The notes under the pieces are model-generated. The model saw nothing but the letters and a program-made list of their open reading frames with translations. It was not told the origin of the DNA and did not search any database. Both the position numbers and the translations under genes were made by a program. 64,000 bases of DNA from an uncultured Lachnospiraceae bacterium (GTDB lineage: Bacteria; Bacillota; Clostridia; Lachnospirales; Lachnospiraceae): contig CAJUBE010000006.1 in NCBI GenBank assembly GCA_910584725.1, forward strand, positions 62,001 to 126,000, read 5' to 3'. Shown here piece after piece: positions 1 to 7,724 of this stretch (within the stretch, counting starts at the first letter, position 1; every line of letters begins with the position of its first letter).

Positions 1-73
1 ATCTATCTTTTACACATGGTAGATGGAGGTTTTCTATTTCCGTTTCATTTTCCCTTCACCCAGCAAAGCTTTA

Positions 74-1045
74 TCACTCACTCTTCTCCTTACCAACAAT
101 CCCCCGTACCACCAACGCAATCCCCACCACACAGCACCCGATCAGCGCAAGCCATCTGATATTGCCGTCAACCGTATCCACATTCCAGATCAAGGGTTGG
201 AACGCGGGAAGGGAACGCTCGACCCCGATCCACCTGTTGACCAGATAGTTAGCAAAGAATCCATAAACTCCGACTAACGTCGTGCATATTCCGGCTTTCA
301 AAAATCCGTTGCAGTTTACATAACGTATCAACAGGAACGCAAACCATGCAAACAGCAGGCACGGAAAGGATATCTTCGGCGCAAGCTGCCCAAACTCCGG
401 GGATTTCACATACACCCCGATCACGGACATCATCAGTATATATAGGAACGTATCGACAGCCATCACCGTCAGTCCCTTGTAGCTGCCAAGCAATGCTTTT
501 AACGGCTGCGCATATACCGCGAACGGCAGAAAGCATACCGAAAGCCCGAACAAAACCGTCGCCGAAACGAGGAAAAACCATGTCCCATGGGTGTAAATGC
601 AGATCACCCCAAATAACAGGAACAGACTTGCCGTAAATGTCCCCATCGTCCAGAGCAGCTTATGGTCCGGCATCATCAGCGGCACAATGCTGAGGGACGA
701 CGCCGTAACCAGAGAAGCCAGCACGATAAAAAACCAGTCCAGCGCCGCGCCGGTCGCCAGATTCACAATCAGACAGACCAGCACCGGAATCATAAAAATA
801 CCTGCAATCGCCGCACCGATCACGGCGGACTTCCTCTTAAAAAGTTTTGCCTGCCTGTGAAGCACGTCCACAGCCTCTGTCTCCAGACTGTTCTCCATCT
901 CCTCGCTCCTCATCTGCCGTAAAAGCGCGGAACAATCCGTGCAGTCCGTCAGATGTTCCTCCACAAGCCCCCTGCTCTCCTCACTACAGATCTGATCCGC
1001 ATAGAGGGGAAGTAAATCCTTTATCACATTACAATGTAGTTTCAT
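74..1045 (-). CDS. Membrane anti-sigma factor with N-terminal zinc-finger-like motif
   Basis: Probably holds the adjacent ECF sigma factor inactive at the membrane. The first 40 residues carry a His-x3-Cys-x2-Cys pattern (EEHLTDCTDC), as in zinc-binding anti-sigma domains. About eight hydrophobic segments follow (from roughly residue 75 to the C-terminus), so most of the protein is membrane-embedded. The ATG at 1045 is chosen because its codons overlap the last codons and stop of the sigma gene (ending at 1029), which implies translational coupling; the open frame continues upstream only as the shadow of the sigma gene. The inducing signal cannot be read from the sequence. Sigma pairing is inferred from position and the Cys motif. 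Confidence 0.8.
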   Translation of the reverse strand: MKLHCNVIKDLLPLYADQICSEESRGLVEEHLTDCTDCSALLRQMRSEEMENSLETEAVDVLHRQAKLFKRKSAVIGAAIAGIFMIPVLVCLIVNLATGAALDWFFIVLASLVTASSLSIVPLMMPDHKLLWTMGTFTASLFLLFGVICIYTHGTWFFLVSATVLFGLSVCFLPFAVYAQPLKALLGSYKGLTVMAVDTFLYILMMSVIGVYVKSPEFGQLAPKISFPCLLFAWFAFLLIRYVNCNGFLKAGICTTLVGVYGFFANYLVNRWIGVERSLPAFQPLIWNVDTVDGNIRWLALIGCCVVGIALVVRGIVGKEKSE

Positions 1046-1532
1046 GAATCCCCATCCTTTCCATAAGCTTACATTTGGCACGGTGGTATGTGACCCTCGC
1101 CCAGCTCTCTGTCCTGCCGCAGATGCCGCTGATTTCCCGGAAAGACATCTCTCCGAAAATCCGCAGCTCAAACACCTTGCGGTAAGGCTCTTCCAGTTCT
1201 TGTAACGCCTGATGAATCTGGCAGGACGTGTCCTTGTCTTCCACTTCCCGCGCAATATCAATGCCGCTGTCGGCATCCGCATCAGACGGCATGGGTGCGG
1301 CACGCTTTGCCTGCCGACGCATTTCATCGACAAAAAGATTTCTGGCAATGGAACAGAGCCATGTCACCGCGTTTGCTTCCCCGCGAAAGGATGCGTTTGT
1401 GGTAAACGCCTTATAAAACGTCTCCTGCGTGATCTCCTCCGCCATGTGCGCCTTTCCCGCAAGCGCCATCACATAGGAATACACCCGCATATAGTACGTC
1501 TGATACAACTTTTCAAACGCCTCTTTCTCCAT
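1029..1532 (-). CDS. ECF-type RNA polymerase sigma factor
   Basis: 167 residues, the usual size of an extracytoplasmic-function sigma factor. Region 2 is visible in the first 80 residues (EKLYQTYYMRVYSYVMAL, ITQETFYKAF, WLCSIARNLFVDEMRR) and region 4 in the last 55 (EEPYRKVFELRIFGEMSFREISGICG, then the helix ending in YHRAKCKLMERM). The membrane anti-sigma gene overlaps its 3' end. A promoter with an ECF-like -35 (TGTAAC) and -10 (CGTCTA) lies 35 bases upstream, which suggests positive autoregulation. Regulon unknown. Confidence 0.93.
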   Translation of the reverse strand: MEKEAFEKLYQTYYMRVYSYVMALAGKAHMAEEITQETFYKAFTTNASFRGEANAVTWLCSIARNLFVDEMRRQAKRAAPMPSDADADSGIDIAREVEDKDTSCQIHQALQELEEPYRKVFELRIFGEMSFREISGICGRTESWARVTYHRAKCKLMERMGIHETTL

Positions 1533-1566
1533 CTGCCATCACCTCTTTTTCCGTGCTTTCATGGGT

Positions 1567-1594
1567 TAGACGGATTCATTTCTGTTTTGTTACA
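1567..1594 (-). promoter_or_regulatory. ECF-type promoter of the sigma/anti-sigma operon
   Basis: On the minus strand TGTAAC (1594-1589) is followed after exactly 16 bases by CGTCTA (1572-1567). The AAC -35 core and CGTC -10 core are typical of ECF sigma promoters, and it lies just upstream of the ECF sigma gene. Autoregulation is inferred from position and pattern. Confidence 0.6.
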
Positions 1595-1629
1595 ACAATT
1601 CCACAAATTTTTTTACGTGATACATGCCA

Positions 1630-2034
1630 TTAATGACCGAGCGCATTTTCAACCGCTTTCTTGATGACAGTGCTGGAATTGGTTGCGCCCGACACCGCGT
1701 CCACATCTATTTTCTGCTCCGCAAGCATGTCGCTGATAACCGCCTCCGTGGCTTTTCCCCGCTCCTGCCTGTGCTCCAAAATGGCAATGTCCGTCATTTT
1801 CCCGTCACTAACCGTCACCTCCACTTTTGCATAGATAAAATTCACGTCATACTCCCCGACATAGACGCCGTCGGGAATCGCGGACAAATCTACGCTGCCT
1901 ATGACCGTTTCCTTTACCGCATTTTGGTAATCCGCCACGCTTTTCAGATAGACAGCCGTGCAGAGCAGACCAATCAAAAATAGGAAAATGGCGACACACA
2001 TAATGACTCTTCTTTTCGTAAATTTTTCTCTCAT
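1630..2034 (-). CDS. Membrane-anchored FMN-binding domain protein
   Basis: About 134 residues: an N-terminal membrane anchor (residues ~10-30) and an extracytoplasmic FMN_bind domain. The signature SGATNSS near residue 115 matches the S-G-A-T-x-S/T motif whose Thr/Ser carries covalently attached FMN in RnfG/NqrC-like proteins and fumarate-reductase-like flavoproteins. GVYVGEYDVNF is the usual first strand of the domain. The ATG at 2034 is preferred over the GTG one codon earlier because GGAGG lies five bases ahead of it. No flavin transferase gene is seen nearby. The redox partner is unknown. Confidence 0.82.
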   Translation of the reverse strand: MREKFTKRRVIMCVAIFLFLIGLLCTAVYLKSVADYQNAVKETVIGSVDLSAIPDGVYVGEYDVNFIYAKVEVTVSDGKMTDIAILEHRQERGKATEAVISDMLAEQKIDVDAVSGATNSSTVIKKAVENALGH

Positions 2035-2076
2035 CACTACCTCCGTAATTCCGCTTCGCGGAAAAGTTCTTCTCCC

Positions 2077-2709
2077 CTATTTTGCCGCGATCGAGCGGTA
2101 CAGCATGGAAAATCCATATTCCAGAAACTGCCCTTTCGACAAGCCCATAGCCTTCTCAATATATGCTTCTTTGTTTGCGGCAAGCTGTATCATTCCGAAC
2201 AACATGCCCCAAAAGTTAAATATGGCAGGCATGATTTCCAAGCCGCTTATCAAATCTCCCTTCTTCATGCCTTCCAGCAGGAACTCTTTTATCTTTTCAT
2301 TGATCTTTTCCCCGACCCGGTAAGTCTCCTTTTCCTCCGGCAGATACTCCCGGTTTTCAAAATCAACGTTGATCTTATCCAGCACCATTTTAAAATAGAA
2401 TGGAAATTCCTCCTGATACCGCACCAGTCCCTTACAGATTAAATAATACCGCTCTCGCGTGCTCTCCTTCCGTTCCAGCGCGGCGGATATGTAGTCATAC
2501 AGTTTTTTCATACTGTTTAATACCAGAATGCCTACGATTTCCTCTTTGTTCTCAAAATACACATAGAGCGTCGCCTTGCTGTACCCGGCGGCTTTCGCAA
2601 TATCGTCCATGGACGTGGCGGCGATCCCCTTTTCCAGAAACAGTGCCGACGCGGCAGACGCTATGTTTTCGCGGTGGACACTCAGAGGTTCTTTTTTTCT
2701 TCTGCCCAT
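2077..2709 (-). CDS. TetR/AcrR family transcriptional regulator
   Basis: 210 residues from the ATG at 2709, which follows AAAGGAGAACC; the frame is open 25 codons further upstream but without a ribosome site. The N-terminal helix-turn-helix is clear: IASAASALFLEKGIAATSMDDIAKAAGYSKATLYVYFENKEEI is a textbook TetR DNA-binding region. The C-terminal half is helical, the ligand and dimerisation part, and does not reveal a ligand. It is transcribed toward the FMN-binding gene 40 bases away, so the two may share control. The target is unknown. Confidence 0.93.
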   Translation of the reverse strand: MGRRKKEPLSVHRENIASAASALFLEKGIAATSMDDIAKAAGYSKATLYVYFENKEEIVGILVLNSMKKLYDYISAALERKESTRERYYLICKGLVRYQEEFPFYFKMVLDKINVDFENREYLPEEKETYRVGEKINEKIKEFLLEGMKKGDLISGLEIMPAIFNFWGMLFGMIQLAANKEAYIEKAMGLSKGQFLEYGFSMLYRSIAAK

Positions 2710-2909
2710 AGGTTCTCCTTTTTGAAAGTCATGAGTTTTTTTTAGAATTGATACAATTTTCCTTTTGCAGTTAATTAAACTCACGGTTTAATTGTATAAA
2801 GTATTTATTTTCTTGTCAATAGAATTATGTTTATGTTTGTGGTAAGATAAGGACATTGAACCTCTAAATAATTATTATGCTGCTATTTACCAGAAGGGAA
2901 ATCATACAT

Positions 2910-3398
2910 ATGGGAAATCTGACTATTCTCTTAAACGGCACACCCGAACGTTTCCGCCCCACGGCAGAACAGGTACTGCCCTCTTTTATCAAGTTATTTG
3001 AGGACTATGTTTCACAGATTACTCCACTGATGGAGCGGGACCATGCCATGCGCAGACAGAACGCAGACGGGAGTCTGAGCGAACAGATCGGCGCGCTGGA
3101 AGAAGAAAGTAAATCGGTAAAAGACAGGCTTTTGAAAGGACACATCACCAATAATATTTATGTATCGCCATTTGACACGGTTCCCAGCACCTTTGCCTAC
3201 TTTCATACTGGCGGAACGCTCCACTTTACCATGAAAACGGCAAAAAAGATTACCATTCATATTTCATTTACAGATGAGGACGGCAACGATACATACCACC
3301 GATTTATACTACGTCCCGCAGAAGGAAGGTGGCTGATTGACTGGTTCGGTTATAGCTGCGAAGGGGAAGAGGGACCATTTAAAAAATATGATCTGTAA
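2910..3398 (+). CDS. Conserved hypothetical protein, possible NTF2-like fold
   Basis: 162 residues from the ATG at 2910, which has AGAAGGGA upstream; an earlier in-frame ATG at 2877 lacks a good site. No catalytic motif is recognised. An acidic helical N-terminal half is followed by beta-rich sequence ending in GRWLIDWFGYS, a pattern seen in NTF2-like folds including some immunity proteins, but that comparison is weak. It is divergent from the TetR gene and is followed by a hairpin repeat at 3412. Function unknown. Confidence 0.6.
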   Translation: MGNLTILLNGTPERFRPTAEQVLPSFIKLFEDYVSQITPLMERDHAMRRQNADGSLSEQIGALEEESKSVKDRLLKGHITNNIYVSPFDTVPSTFAYFHTGGTLHFTMKTAKKITIHISFTDEDGNDTYHRFILRPAEGRWLIDWFGYSCEGEEGPFKKYDL

Positions 3399-3411
3399 TA
3401 TGACAAACCGA

Positions 3412-3450
3412 GCGGCACAAAAATGCCGCCCTTCCCGTAAATCCCTATGT
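3412..3450. repeat. Hairpin-bearing direct repeat, left copy
   Basis: Contains the stem GCGGCA-caaaaa-TGCCGC followed by a C/T-rich stretch and CCCTATGT. Nearly the same 39-40 bases recur at 4179-4218, on the other side of the single gene at 3527-4057. It may work as a terminator for the gene ending at 3398. Confidence 0.6.
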
Positions 3451-3461
3451 AAAAATCACGC

Positions 3462-3490
3462 TTGACAGCTCCCACTATATTTCCTATACT
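3462..3490 (+). promoter_or_regulatory. Consensus sigma-A promoter reading antisense into the next gene
   Basis: TTGACA (3462-3467), a 17-base spacer, then TATACT (3485-3490). It points rightward into the 3' end of the minus-strand gene at 3527-4057. Just downstream only a nine-codon open frame (ATG at 3503) is seen, with no proper ribosome site. Confidence 0.55.
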
Positions 3491-3526
3491 ATAGAAAAAG
3501 GGATGGGTTTTTTGCCAAGTAAAATC

Positions 3527-4057
3527 TTATGATTTGAAAGGGTTGCTCGTTTCTTTTTTTATGTCAATCATATCATAAAGATACATTTTTCCATCAGCAT
3601 CATGTCGTATCAACATGGAAGCGTGAAATACATTGTACCGTTCTATTTCCCCACGTTCATCATACACAGGCAGCGCAAAGCGGGAATCATACCGATACCA
3701 GCCATTTGCGGCATTTCTGTTATGTTTTTCTCCAACATTTTTCCTATAATGTTTCCCAGCTGCAATCTCAATCATTTCTGGTATGCCTTGTGAGGCATTT
3801 GCCTTTGCCTTCGCATTTGCGCCTTTCAAAGAATATGTATACCGGGAACCTGTGTATTCATCTGGCAAATCCTTTCCAATATACACAATATCTTTTGTAT
3901 CAGCGATTTCATAAAATTCTCCCACATAACTTGTAAGATAACGCTTAACGTCATCCCAATTTACGGCTCTTTTTCCCTTGAAAATAATATCGTTAATCAA
4001 TACAATCCTATTCCCACTTAAATCGGTTATGATATTTACGTTCCTGTTCAAACCCAT
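3527..4057 (-). CDS. PBECR-like (Barnase/EndoU/ColicinE5/RelE-type fold) conserved protein
   Basis: 176 residues, start supported by GGAGGAA just before the ATG. The order of motifs (ITDLSGNRIVLINDIIFKG; DEYTGSRYTYSLKGANAKAKAN; GWYRYDSRFALPVYDERGEIERYNVF; YLYDMIDIKKETSNP) resembles a clostridial and phage-associated family assigned to the PBECR nuclease-like superfamily. This is from memory of the family, so nuclease activity is an inference. It is more AT-rich than neighbouring genes and sits alone between two near-identical hairpin repeats, suggesting an acquired cassette. It could be a toxin, a phage-derived domain or an inactive relative. Confidence 0.55.
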   Translation of the reverse strand: MGLNRNVNIITDLSGNRIVLINDIIFKGKRAVNWDDVKRYLTSYVGEFYEIADTKDIVYIGKDLPDEYTGSRYTYSLKGANAKAKANASQGIPEMIEIAAGKHYRKNVGEKHNRNAANGWYRYDSRFALPVYDERGEIERYNVFHASMLIRHDADGKMYLYDMIDIKKETSNPFKS

Positions 4058-4178
4058 TTCCTCCGTTGAGTTGTCTGCCCTTATTGGTTATAACAAAATA
4101 TAACATAATAGTCAACAGAAAGTCGTGAATCAATAAAACAACAAATTAACGCAGTTTTCTGCCATCATAATATATAGG

Positions 4179-4218
4179 GCGGCACAAAAATGCCGCCCTT
4201 TCCCCGAAACTCCTATGT
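4179..4218. repeat. Hairpin-bearing direct repeat, right copy (likely terminator of ribU)
   Basis: Same element as at 3412-3450: stem GGGCGGCA-caaaaa-TGCCGCCC, then a similar tail ending in CTATGT. It lies directly downstream of the minus-strand riboflavin transporter gene (stop at 4226), where the stem could terminate its transcript. Confidence 0.6.
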
Positions 4219-4225
4219 TCCCTCA

Positions 4226-4771
4226 TCATCTCTCCACCAGATGTAGCCGCCGCAAAGTCGTGACCACCGGCTTGTAGATCAGAAAGGTAATCCCCGCGTT
4301 CAGCCCGCCCTTCAACAGATTAAAGGGCAGAAATGCCGTCAGCAGCAGCGCCTCCACCGCCTCCCGCGGATAGCCCATGTAGACCGGGGCGACCAGCCAG
4401 TTCCAGAGCATCATCACCGCGATCTGGCACGCCACCCCGCAGACAAGCGCCGCCACCGCGCCACGCCGTGTGCGGTGCCTTTTGTAGAGAAACGCCGCGG
4501 TACACGCAAAAGAGCCGCTTGAAATCATATTCATCATGCACCCCCAGACGCCCGTGCTGCTGATCGTAACCATCTCCACGACCGAGACTATCACCGCCAT
4601 CGCCAGTGAAGTGAGCGGTCCGAAAATCAGACCGCCGATCACGATCACCACATCCTTCGGGTCGTACTTTAGAAAAAGTACAACGGGAATGCGCCCGACC
4701 GCCACCGCTATGTACGCGAGCGCGCACAGCATCCCTACTGTTGTGAGTTTTTTTGTCCTGCTGTTTTTCAT
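4226..4771 (-). CDS. ribU: Riboflavin ECF transporter substrate-binding S component
   Basis: 181 residues with about five to six membrane segments. The N-terminus (KKLTTVGMLCALAYIAVAVGRIPVVLFLKYDPKDVVIVIGGLIFGP) is characteristic of RibU: the KYDPKD region lies between TM1 and TM2. Energy-coupling-factor S components bind the vitamin and work with a shared EcfT/EcfA module encoded elsewhere. The assignment to riboflavin is strongly supported by an FMN riboswitch in its 5' leader (4925-5032). It is a stand-alone gene with a hairpin terminator downstream. Confidence 0.9.
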   Translation of the reverse strand: MKNSRTKKLTTVGMLCALAYIAVAVGRIPVVLFLKYDPKDVVIVIGGLIFGPLTSLAMAVIVSVVEMVTISSTGVWGCMMNMISSGSFACTAAFLYKRHRTRRGAVAALVCGVACQIAVMMLWNWLVAPVYMGYPREAVEALLLTAFLPFNLLKGGLNAGITFLIYKPVVTTLRRLHLVER

Positions 4772-4797
4772 TTTCCATTCCTCCTAAAATAAATTAA

Positions 4798-4832
4798 CAC
4801 CTGAAAGTACCGATGCCTTTCAAGTGTTATAA
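4798..4832 (-). terminator. Hairpin in the expression platform of the FMN riboswitch
   Basis: Reading minus, AACACTTGAAAG is followed by a nine-base loop and CTTTCAGGTGTT, then AATTTATTTT, just before the ribU ribosome site. This is the expected place for the regulatory terminator of the FMN riboswitch. A second complementary pair (GGTGTATTGA near 4920 and TCAATACACC near 4845) could be the competing structure. Confidence 0.55.
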
Positions 4833-4924
4833 TTTTAGGTGTATTGAAAATGCCACCAGAGCAGTTGGACGATAAAGAGTGCACAAATCATTGCCAGAGT
4901 TCTTCTGACAATCTCAATACACCT

Positions 4925-5032
4925 TCTTTAATCCGGACTATACCGTCGGTTCTGGAATTTCACCAGCCCCCGCGCTTTCGCGCCCGCGGACTGTCACCGC
5001 CGATCGGGAATTTCACCCTGCCCTGAAGACAT
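4925..5032 (-). promoter_or_regulatory. FMN riboswitch (RFN element)
   Basis: Reading minus, the conserved blocks are present in order: AGGGCAGGGTGAAATTCCC, GATCGGCGGT, CAGTCCGCG, a GC-rich P3-type hairpin, GGTGAAATTCCAG, ACCGACGGTATAGTCCGGAT. These are the RFN consensus segments. FMN binding normally shuts off the downstream riboflavin gene, here ribU, with the terminator hairpin at 4798-4832. Confidence 0.95.
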
Positions 5033-5088
5033 TACGACTATTCAGTTGTTTAAAAGAGTATAGCATACGGAAAAAGCGGACGTCAAGC

Positions 5089-5532
5089 TCAGTTGTTAAA
5101 CGCCGTAATATTCGCCTCGTTCAGCGTGAAATCATAATAATTTAAGTCCTCCCGCCTCGTCCATCCGATCTGTTTCCAGAACGCGTTTCCGATATCGTTT
5201 TTCGTAAAAGCGATCAAAGACACTTTATTGATGTTTTCCGCCTTTAACGCCTCCATACAAAATACCACCATCGCTTTTCCGATGCCGCGCATCCGCCAGT
5301 CCTGTGCCACACACACATGGTAAAGGCATCCCCTTCTGCCGTCGTGCCCGCAGAGGATCGCGCCCACAATCCTGCCCTCCTCCACAGCCACCACGCTGGT
5401 GTCCGGGTTCCTCTCAAGAAAACGTGCCACGCCCTCTCTGGAATCGTCCAAGCTCCTTATGGCAAATCCCTTAATCGACATCCAAAGCGCTTTCACGCCA
5501 TCGTAATCTTCTATCGTCATTTTTCGTATCAT
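5089..5532 (-). CDS. GNAT family N-acetyltransferase
   Basis: 147 residues of a single GNAT domain. The acetyl-CoA binding motif A is visible as VAQDWRMRGIGKAMV (Q/R-x-x-G-x-G/A), preceded by the strand GCLYHVCV, and the C-terminal part has NAFWKQIGWTRR, the usual F-Y-x-x-x-G-F equivalent. Substrate unknown. It starts close to the ribU riboswitch and is transcribed in the same direction. A TTATGT(C)AAC motif lies just upstream at 5554. Confidence 0.9.
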   Translation of the reverse strand: MIRKMTIEDYDGVKALWMSIKGFAIRSLDDSREGVARFLERNPDTSVVAVEEGRIVGAILCGHDGRRGCLYHVCVAQDWRMRGIGKAMVVFCMEALKAENINKVSLIAFTKNDIGNAFWKQIGWTRREDLNYYDFTLNEANITAFNN

Positions 5533-5553
5533 ATGTATTCTCCGTTTCCTATA

Positions 5554-5990
5554 TTATGTCAACCTATGTGCAAGTTATGCAATTTGCTCCTCTGCGCTCG
5601 CATCTACTTCACAATATTAGATTTATGTAAACAGCATCTCTCATAATTCCTTCTAAGTTATGTAAATCTTTGCACCAGATTTTCAGTCCAGCAGCCCATA
5701 GATCTGATACATGGAAAGCATATTTTGAAGTGCAAGTTTTCTGCCCGTCAACTGCCTGTATGTCGCCGTCTTTGTTTTACCTTCCGCCTTCAGCGTTTCC
5801 ATTTTTTCCGAAACGGTCCCGTATTCCTCCTGAACCGCCTGCAGCATTTTTTCAAATTTTTCCTCCCGTTCAGACATCTTTTTCCCTCCGTCTCTTCTTC
5901 TGGTACACGGTTATATATTATGTAAACTTATTTTTGCCAATATTATGTTAACTATTATTAGTACCTAAGTTGTTTTTGCGTTATGTAAAC
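5554..5990. repeat. Cluster of six TTATGTAAAC-like motifs
   Basis: Exact TTATGTAAAC at 5623-5632, 5918-5927 and 5981-5990, with one-mismatch copies at 5554-5563, 5658-5667 and 5943-5952. All read the same way on the plus strand and sit in the gaps around the small gene at 5683-5877; the last abuts the stop codon of the ProX-type gene. Further exact copies occur elsewhere in the window. Confidence 0.7.
5683..5877 (-). CDS. Small conserved hypothetical protein, helical
   Basis: 64 residues, largely charged and helical (SEREEKFEKMLQAVQEEYGTVSEKMETLKAEGKTKTATYRQLTGRKLAL), compatible with a short coiled coil followed by a helix. No catalytic motif or membrane segment. Flanked on both sides by AT-rich gaps containing several TTATGTAAAC-like motifs. 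A real gene is suggested by sensible amino-acid composition and a GGGAAAAAG site before the ATG, but the function is not known. Confidence 0.6.
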   Translation of the reverse strand: MSEREEKFEKMLQAVQEEYGTVSEKMETLKAEGKTKTATYRQLTGRKLALQNMLSMYQIYGLLD

Positions 5991-6577
5991 TACTCGCCCA
6001 CCAATTCCACCACCGTATACCCGTGCCCCACATAGGGCAGAAATTTCTCCAAGACATCCTTCATCCGCAGCTTCAGACTCGACGTATTCACGCAGGGGTG
6101 GCAGCCCACAAACTCATCCTGCAGAAGCTCCCTGTCGATCAGAAGCCTCACCCTGTGTTCCTTGTCGTTCATCAGCCCCATCACGCTCACAGACCCCGGC
6201 GTGATGTCCAGAAATTCTTCCATATACTCTGCCTCCGCAAAGGACAGCCGGGACACGCCAAGCTGGGCGGAAAGTTCCTTTGTCTTAAACTTTTTTAAGC
6301 CCGGCATCATCAGCAGATAAAAGTCCGTCTTCTGCCTGTTGCACAAAAACAGGTTCTTGCAGATGTGAATGCCCAGAGCCTCATCCACACCATGACAGTC
6401 ATCCACGGTCGCCGCCGCCTCATGGTCCACGCGCTGATAAGATATTTTCAGCTCATCAAGTAACTCATATACCGCCATTTCCTTCAAAAGTCTACCTTTA
6501 TGTGAGGGTTTCATGTCAACTGGCGTTCTTGACATCTCACGCGCCCGCAAGCCCTCTTTCTCTTCCTGTCCGCTCAC
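5990..6577 (-). CDS. YbaK/ProX-type prolyl-tRNA editing protein
   Basis: Single YbaK/EbsC-like domain, the family that hydrolyses mischarged aminoacyl-tRNA (Ala-tRNAPro for PrdX/ProX). Visible features are YELLDELKISYQRVDHEAAATVDD at the start of the domain, HICKNLFLCNRQKTDFYLLMMPG with the conserved lysine region, and the late VGCHPCVNTSSLKLRMKDV, which matches the PrdX subgroup. The start is uncertain. A GTG at 6577 has GGAGG four bases upstream and is used here; the open frame reaches 6598, and the domain proper begins only about 40 residues in. Acts in the cytosol on tRNA. Confidence 0.85.
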   Translation of the reverse strand: MSGQEEKEGLRAREMSRTPVDMKPSHKGRLLKEMAVYELLDELKISYQRVDHEAAATVDDCHGVDEALGIHICKNLFLCNRQKTDFYLLMMPGLKKFKTKELSAQLGVSRLSFAEAEYMEEFLDITPGSVSVMGLMNDKEHRVRLLIDRELLQDEFVGCHPCVNTSSLKLRMKDVLEKFLPYVGHGYTVVELVGE

Positions 6578-6655
6578 TTTTCCTCCATTCCGAAGCATTC
6601 ACAAATTCTTGGTTGATTCAATTGTTCTTCAAAAAATTTATGTCGTTCTTTCCAC

Positions 6656-7159
6656 TCAATCCGTCTCATAATATAAACAGTCCGCCCACTCCTGAATGCC
6701 GATCATACCCATCCGCTCATCCGGCTTCGCACCGTCCAGTTCCCGGTAAAAGTTTGCAATCTCCGTCCCGATCCGTGAAATCTGCCTGTGCATTTTCAAA
6801 TTGCCGAATAAGGCAGGACCGCCATACTCATATATTTCCGCACCCTCAAGCCAGAAAAACCGACAGCCGCGGTGCTTCTCCAAAAACATCTTTGTCTCCT
6901 CTATCTTCTCATCCAGTTCTGCTTCCGGAATAAGCCCTTTTTGCTTCAATTCCTCCAGAAAGGCATAAAGCCGCTCCACGCCCTCCTCAAAATTACCCCG
7001 CAGCGCAATTTTAAAGGGACTACCGAATATACTTGACCTTACCCTTTTGGTTTTACAGCTCACCAGAATTTTATAGGCAATGGGAATGTCATAATTATAT
7101 TCCGAAATCGCCACAAACGCTTTGTCTTTTTTCGCATATAAATAAGCTCTGTTTGCCAA
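6656..7159 (-). CDS. Conserved hypothetical protein (DUF7822-like)
   Basis: About 167 residues starting LANRAYLYAKKDKAFVAISEYNYDIPIAYKILVS. A TTG start at 7159 is chosen because AGGAGGAGAAGA lies immediately upstream and the ANR(A/S)YLY beginning is characteristic of the family; the ATG-like frame extension upstream runs into the deaminase gene. The C-terminal half has a helical segment (EELKQKGLIPEAELDEKIEETKMFLEK) and ends QEWADCLYYETD. Function unknown; often annotated only as a domain of unknown function. It begins 12 bases after the deaminase stop, so the two are co-transcribed. Confidence 0.65.
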   Translation of the reverse strand: MANRAYLYAKKDKAFVAISEYNYDIPIAYKILVSCKTKRVRSSIFGSPFKIALRGNFEEGVERLYAFLEELKQKGLIPEAELDEKIEETKMFLEKHRGCRFFWLEGAEIYEYGGPALFGNLKMHRQISRIGTEIANFYRELDGAKPDERMGMIGIQEWADCLYYETD

Positions 7160-7170
7160 ATCTTCTCCTC

Positions 7171-7659
7171 CTAATAGCCGAACGTCCCCTCCAGAGACTC
7201 GTCCTCGTCGATCCATTGTTGCACTGGAATCACCCGGTACTCATCCTCAGTATCTCTCACATACACCGTCTCGATCCCCGCATTGATGATCTGCCTCTTG
7301 CACATAGAACAGCTGCAGGAGTTTTTCACGTACTCCCCGGTCTCCGCCTCCACCCCGGTCAGATACATGGCGCTGCCGATCATTTTGTCCCTCGACGCGC
7401 TGATGATCGCATTGGTCTCCGCGTGGACGCTGCGGCACAGTTCATACCGCTCACCCCTCGGAATTTCCATCTTTTGGCGAATACACTCTCCCACGTCAGT
7501 ACAGTTTTTTCTGCCTCTGGGCGCGCCCACATACCCCGTCGAGATCACCTCGTCATTTTTCACGATCACCGCGCCGTAATGTCTGCGCAGGCAGGTGGAA
7601 CGCTGTGCCACCATTTTTGCCAAGTCCAGATAATAATTTACTTTGTCTCTTCTCTCCAT
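7171..7659 (-). CDS. dCMP deaminase family protein (ComEB-like)
   Basis: 162-residue zinc-dependent deaminase. HAETNAI supplies the zinc-binding His and catalytic Glu, and the CSCSMC segment supplies the two Cys ligands. The family's CTDVGEC insertion after GAPRGRKN, which binds a structural zinc in dCMP deaminases, is present. Expected reaction: dCMP to dUMP in pyrimidine deoxynucleotide synthesis. The protein resembles ComE operon protein 2, but no competence genes are nearby, so a competence role is not supported. It is immediately followed by the DUF7822-like gene. Confidence 0.88.
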   Translation of the reverse strand: MERRDKVNYYLDLAKMVAQRSTCLRRHYGAVIVKNDEVISTGYVGAPRGRKNCTDVGECIRQKMEIPRGERYELCRSVHAETNAIISASRDKMIGSAMYLTGVEAETGEYVKNSCSCSMCKRQIINAGIETVYVRDTEDEYRVIPVQQWIDEDESLEGTFGY

Positions 7660-7724
7660 CTTCCATCCTCCACAACGTCAACTAAAATTCTTCAGTACCA
7701 TCGCCGAATAATTCTCGTCATTGT

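Noticed and set aside
7171..7659. Competence (comE) operon
   Set aside because: Only the deaminase resembles ComEB; no comEA or comEC is present.
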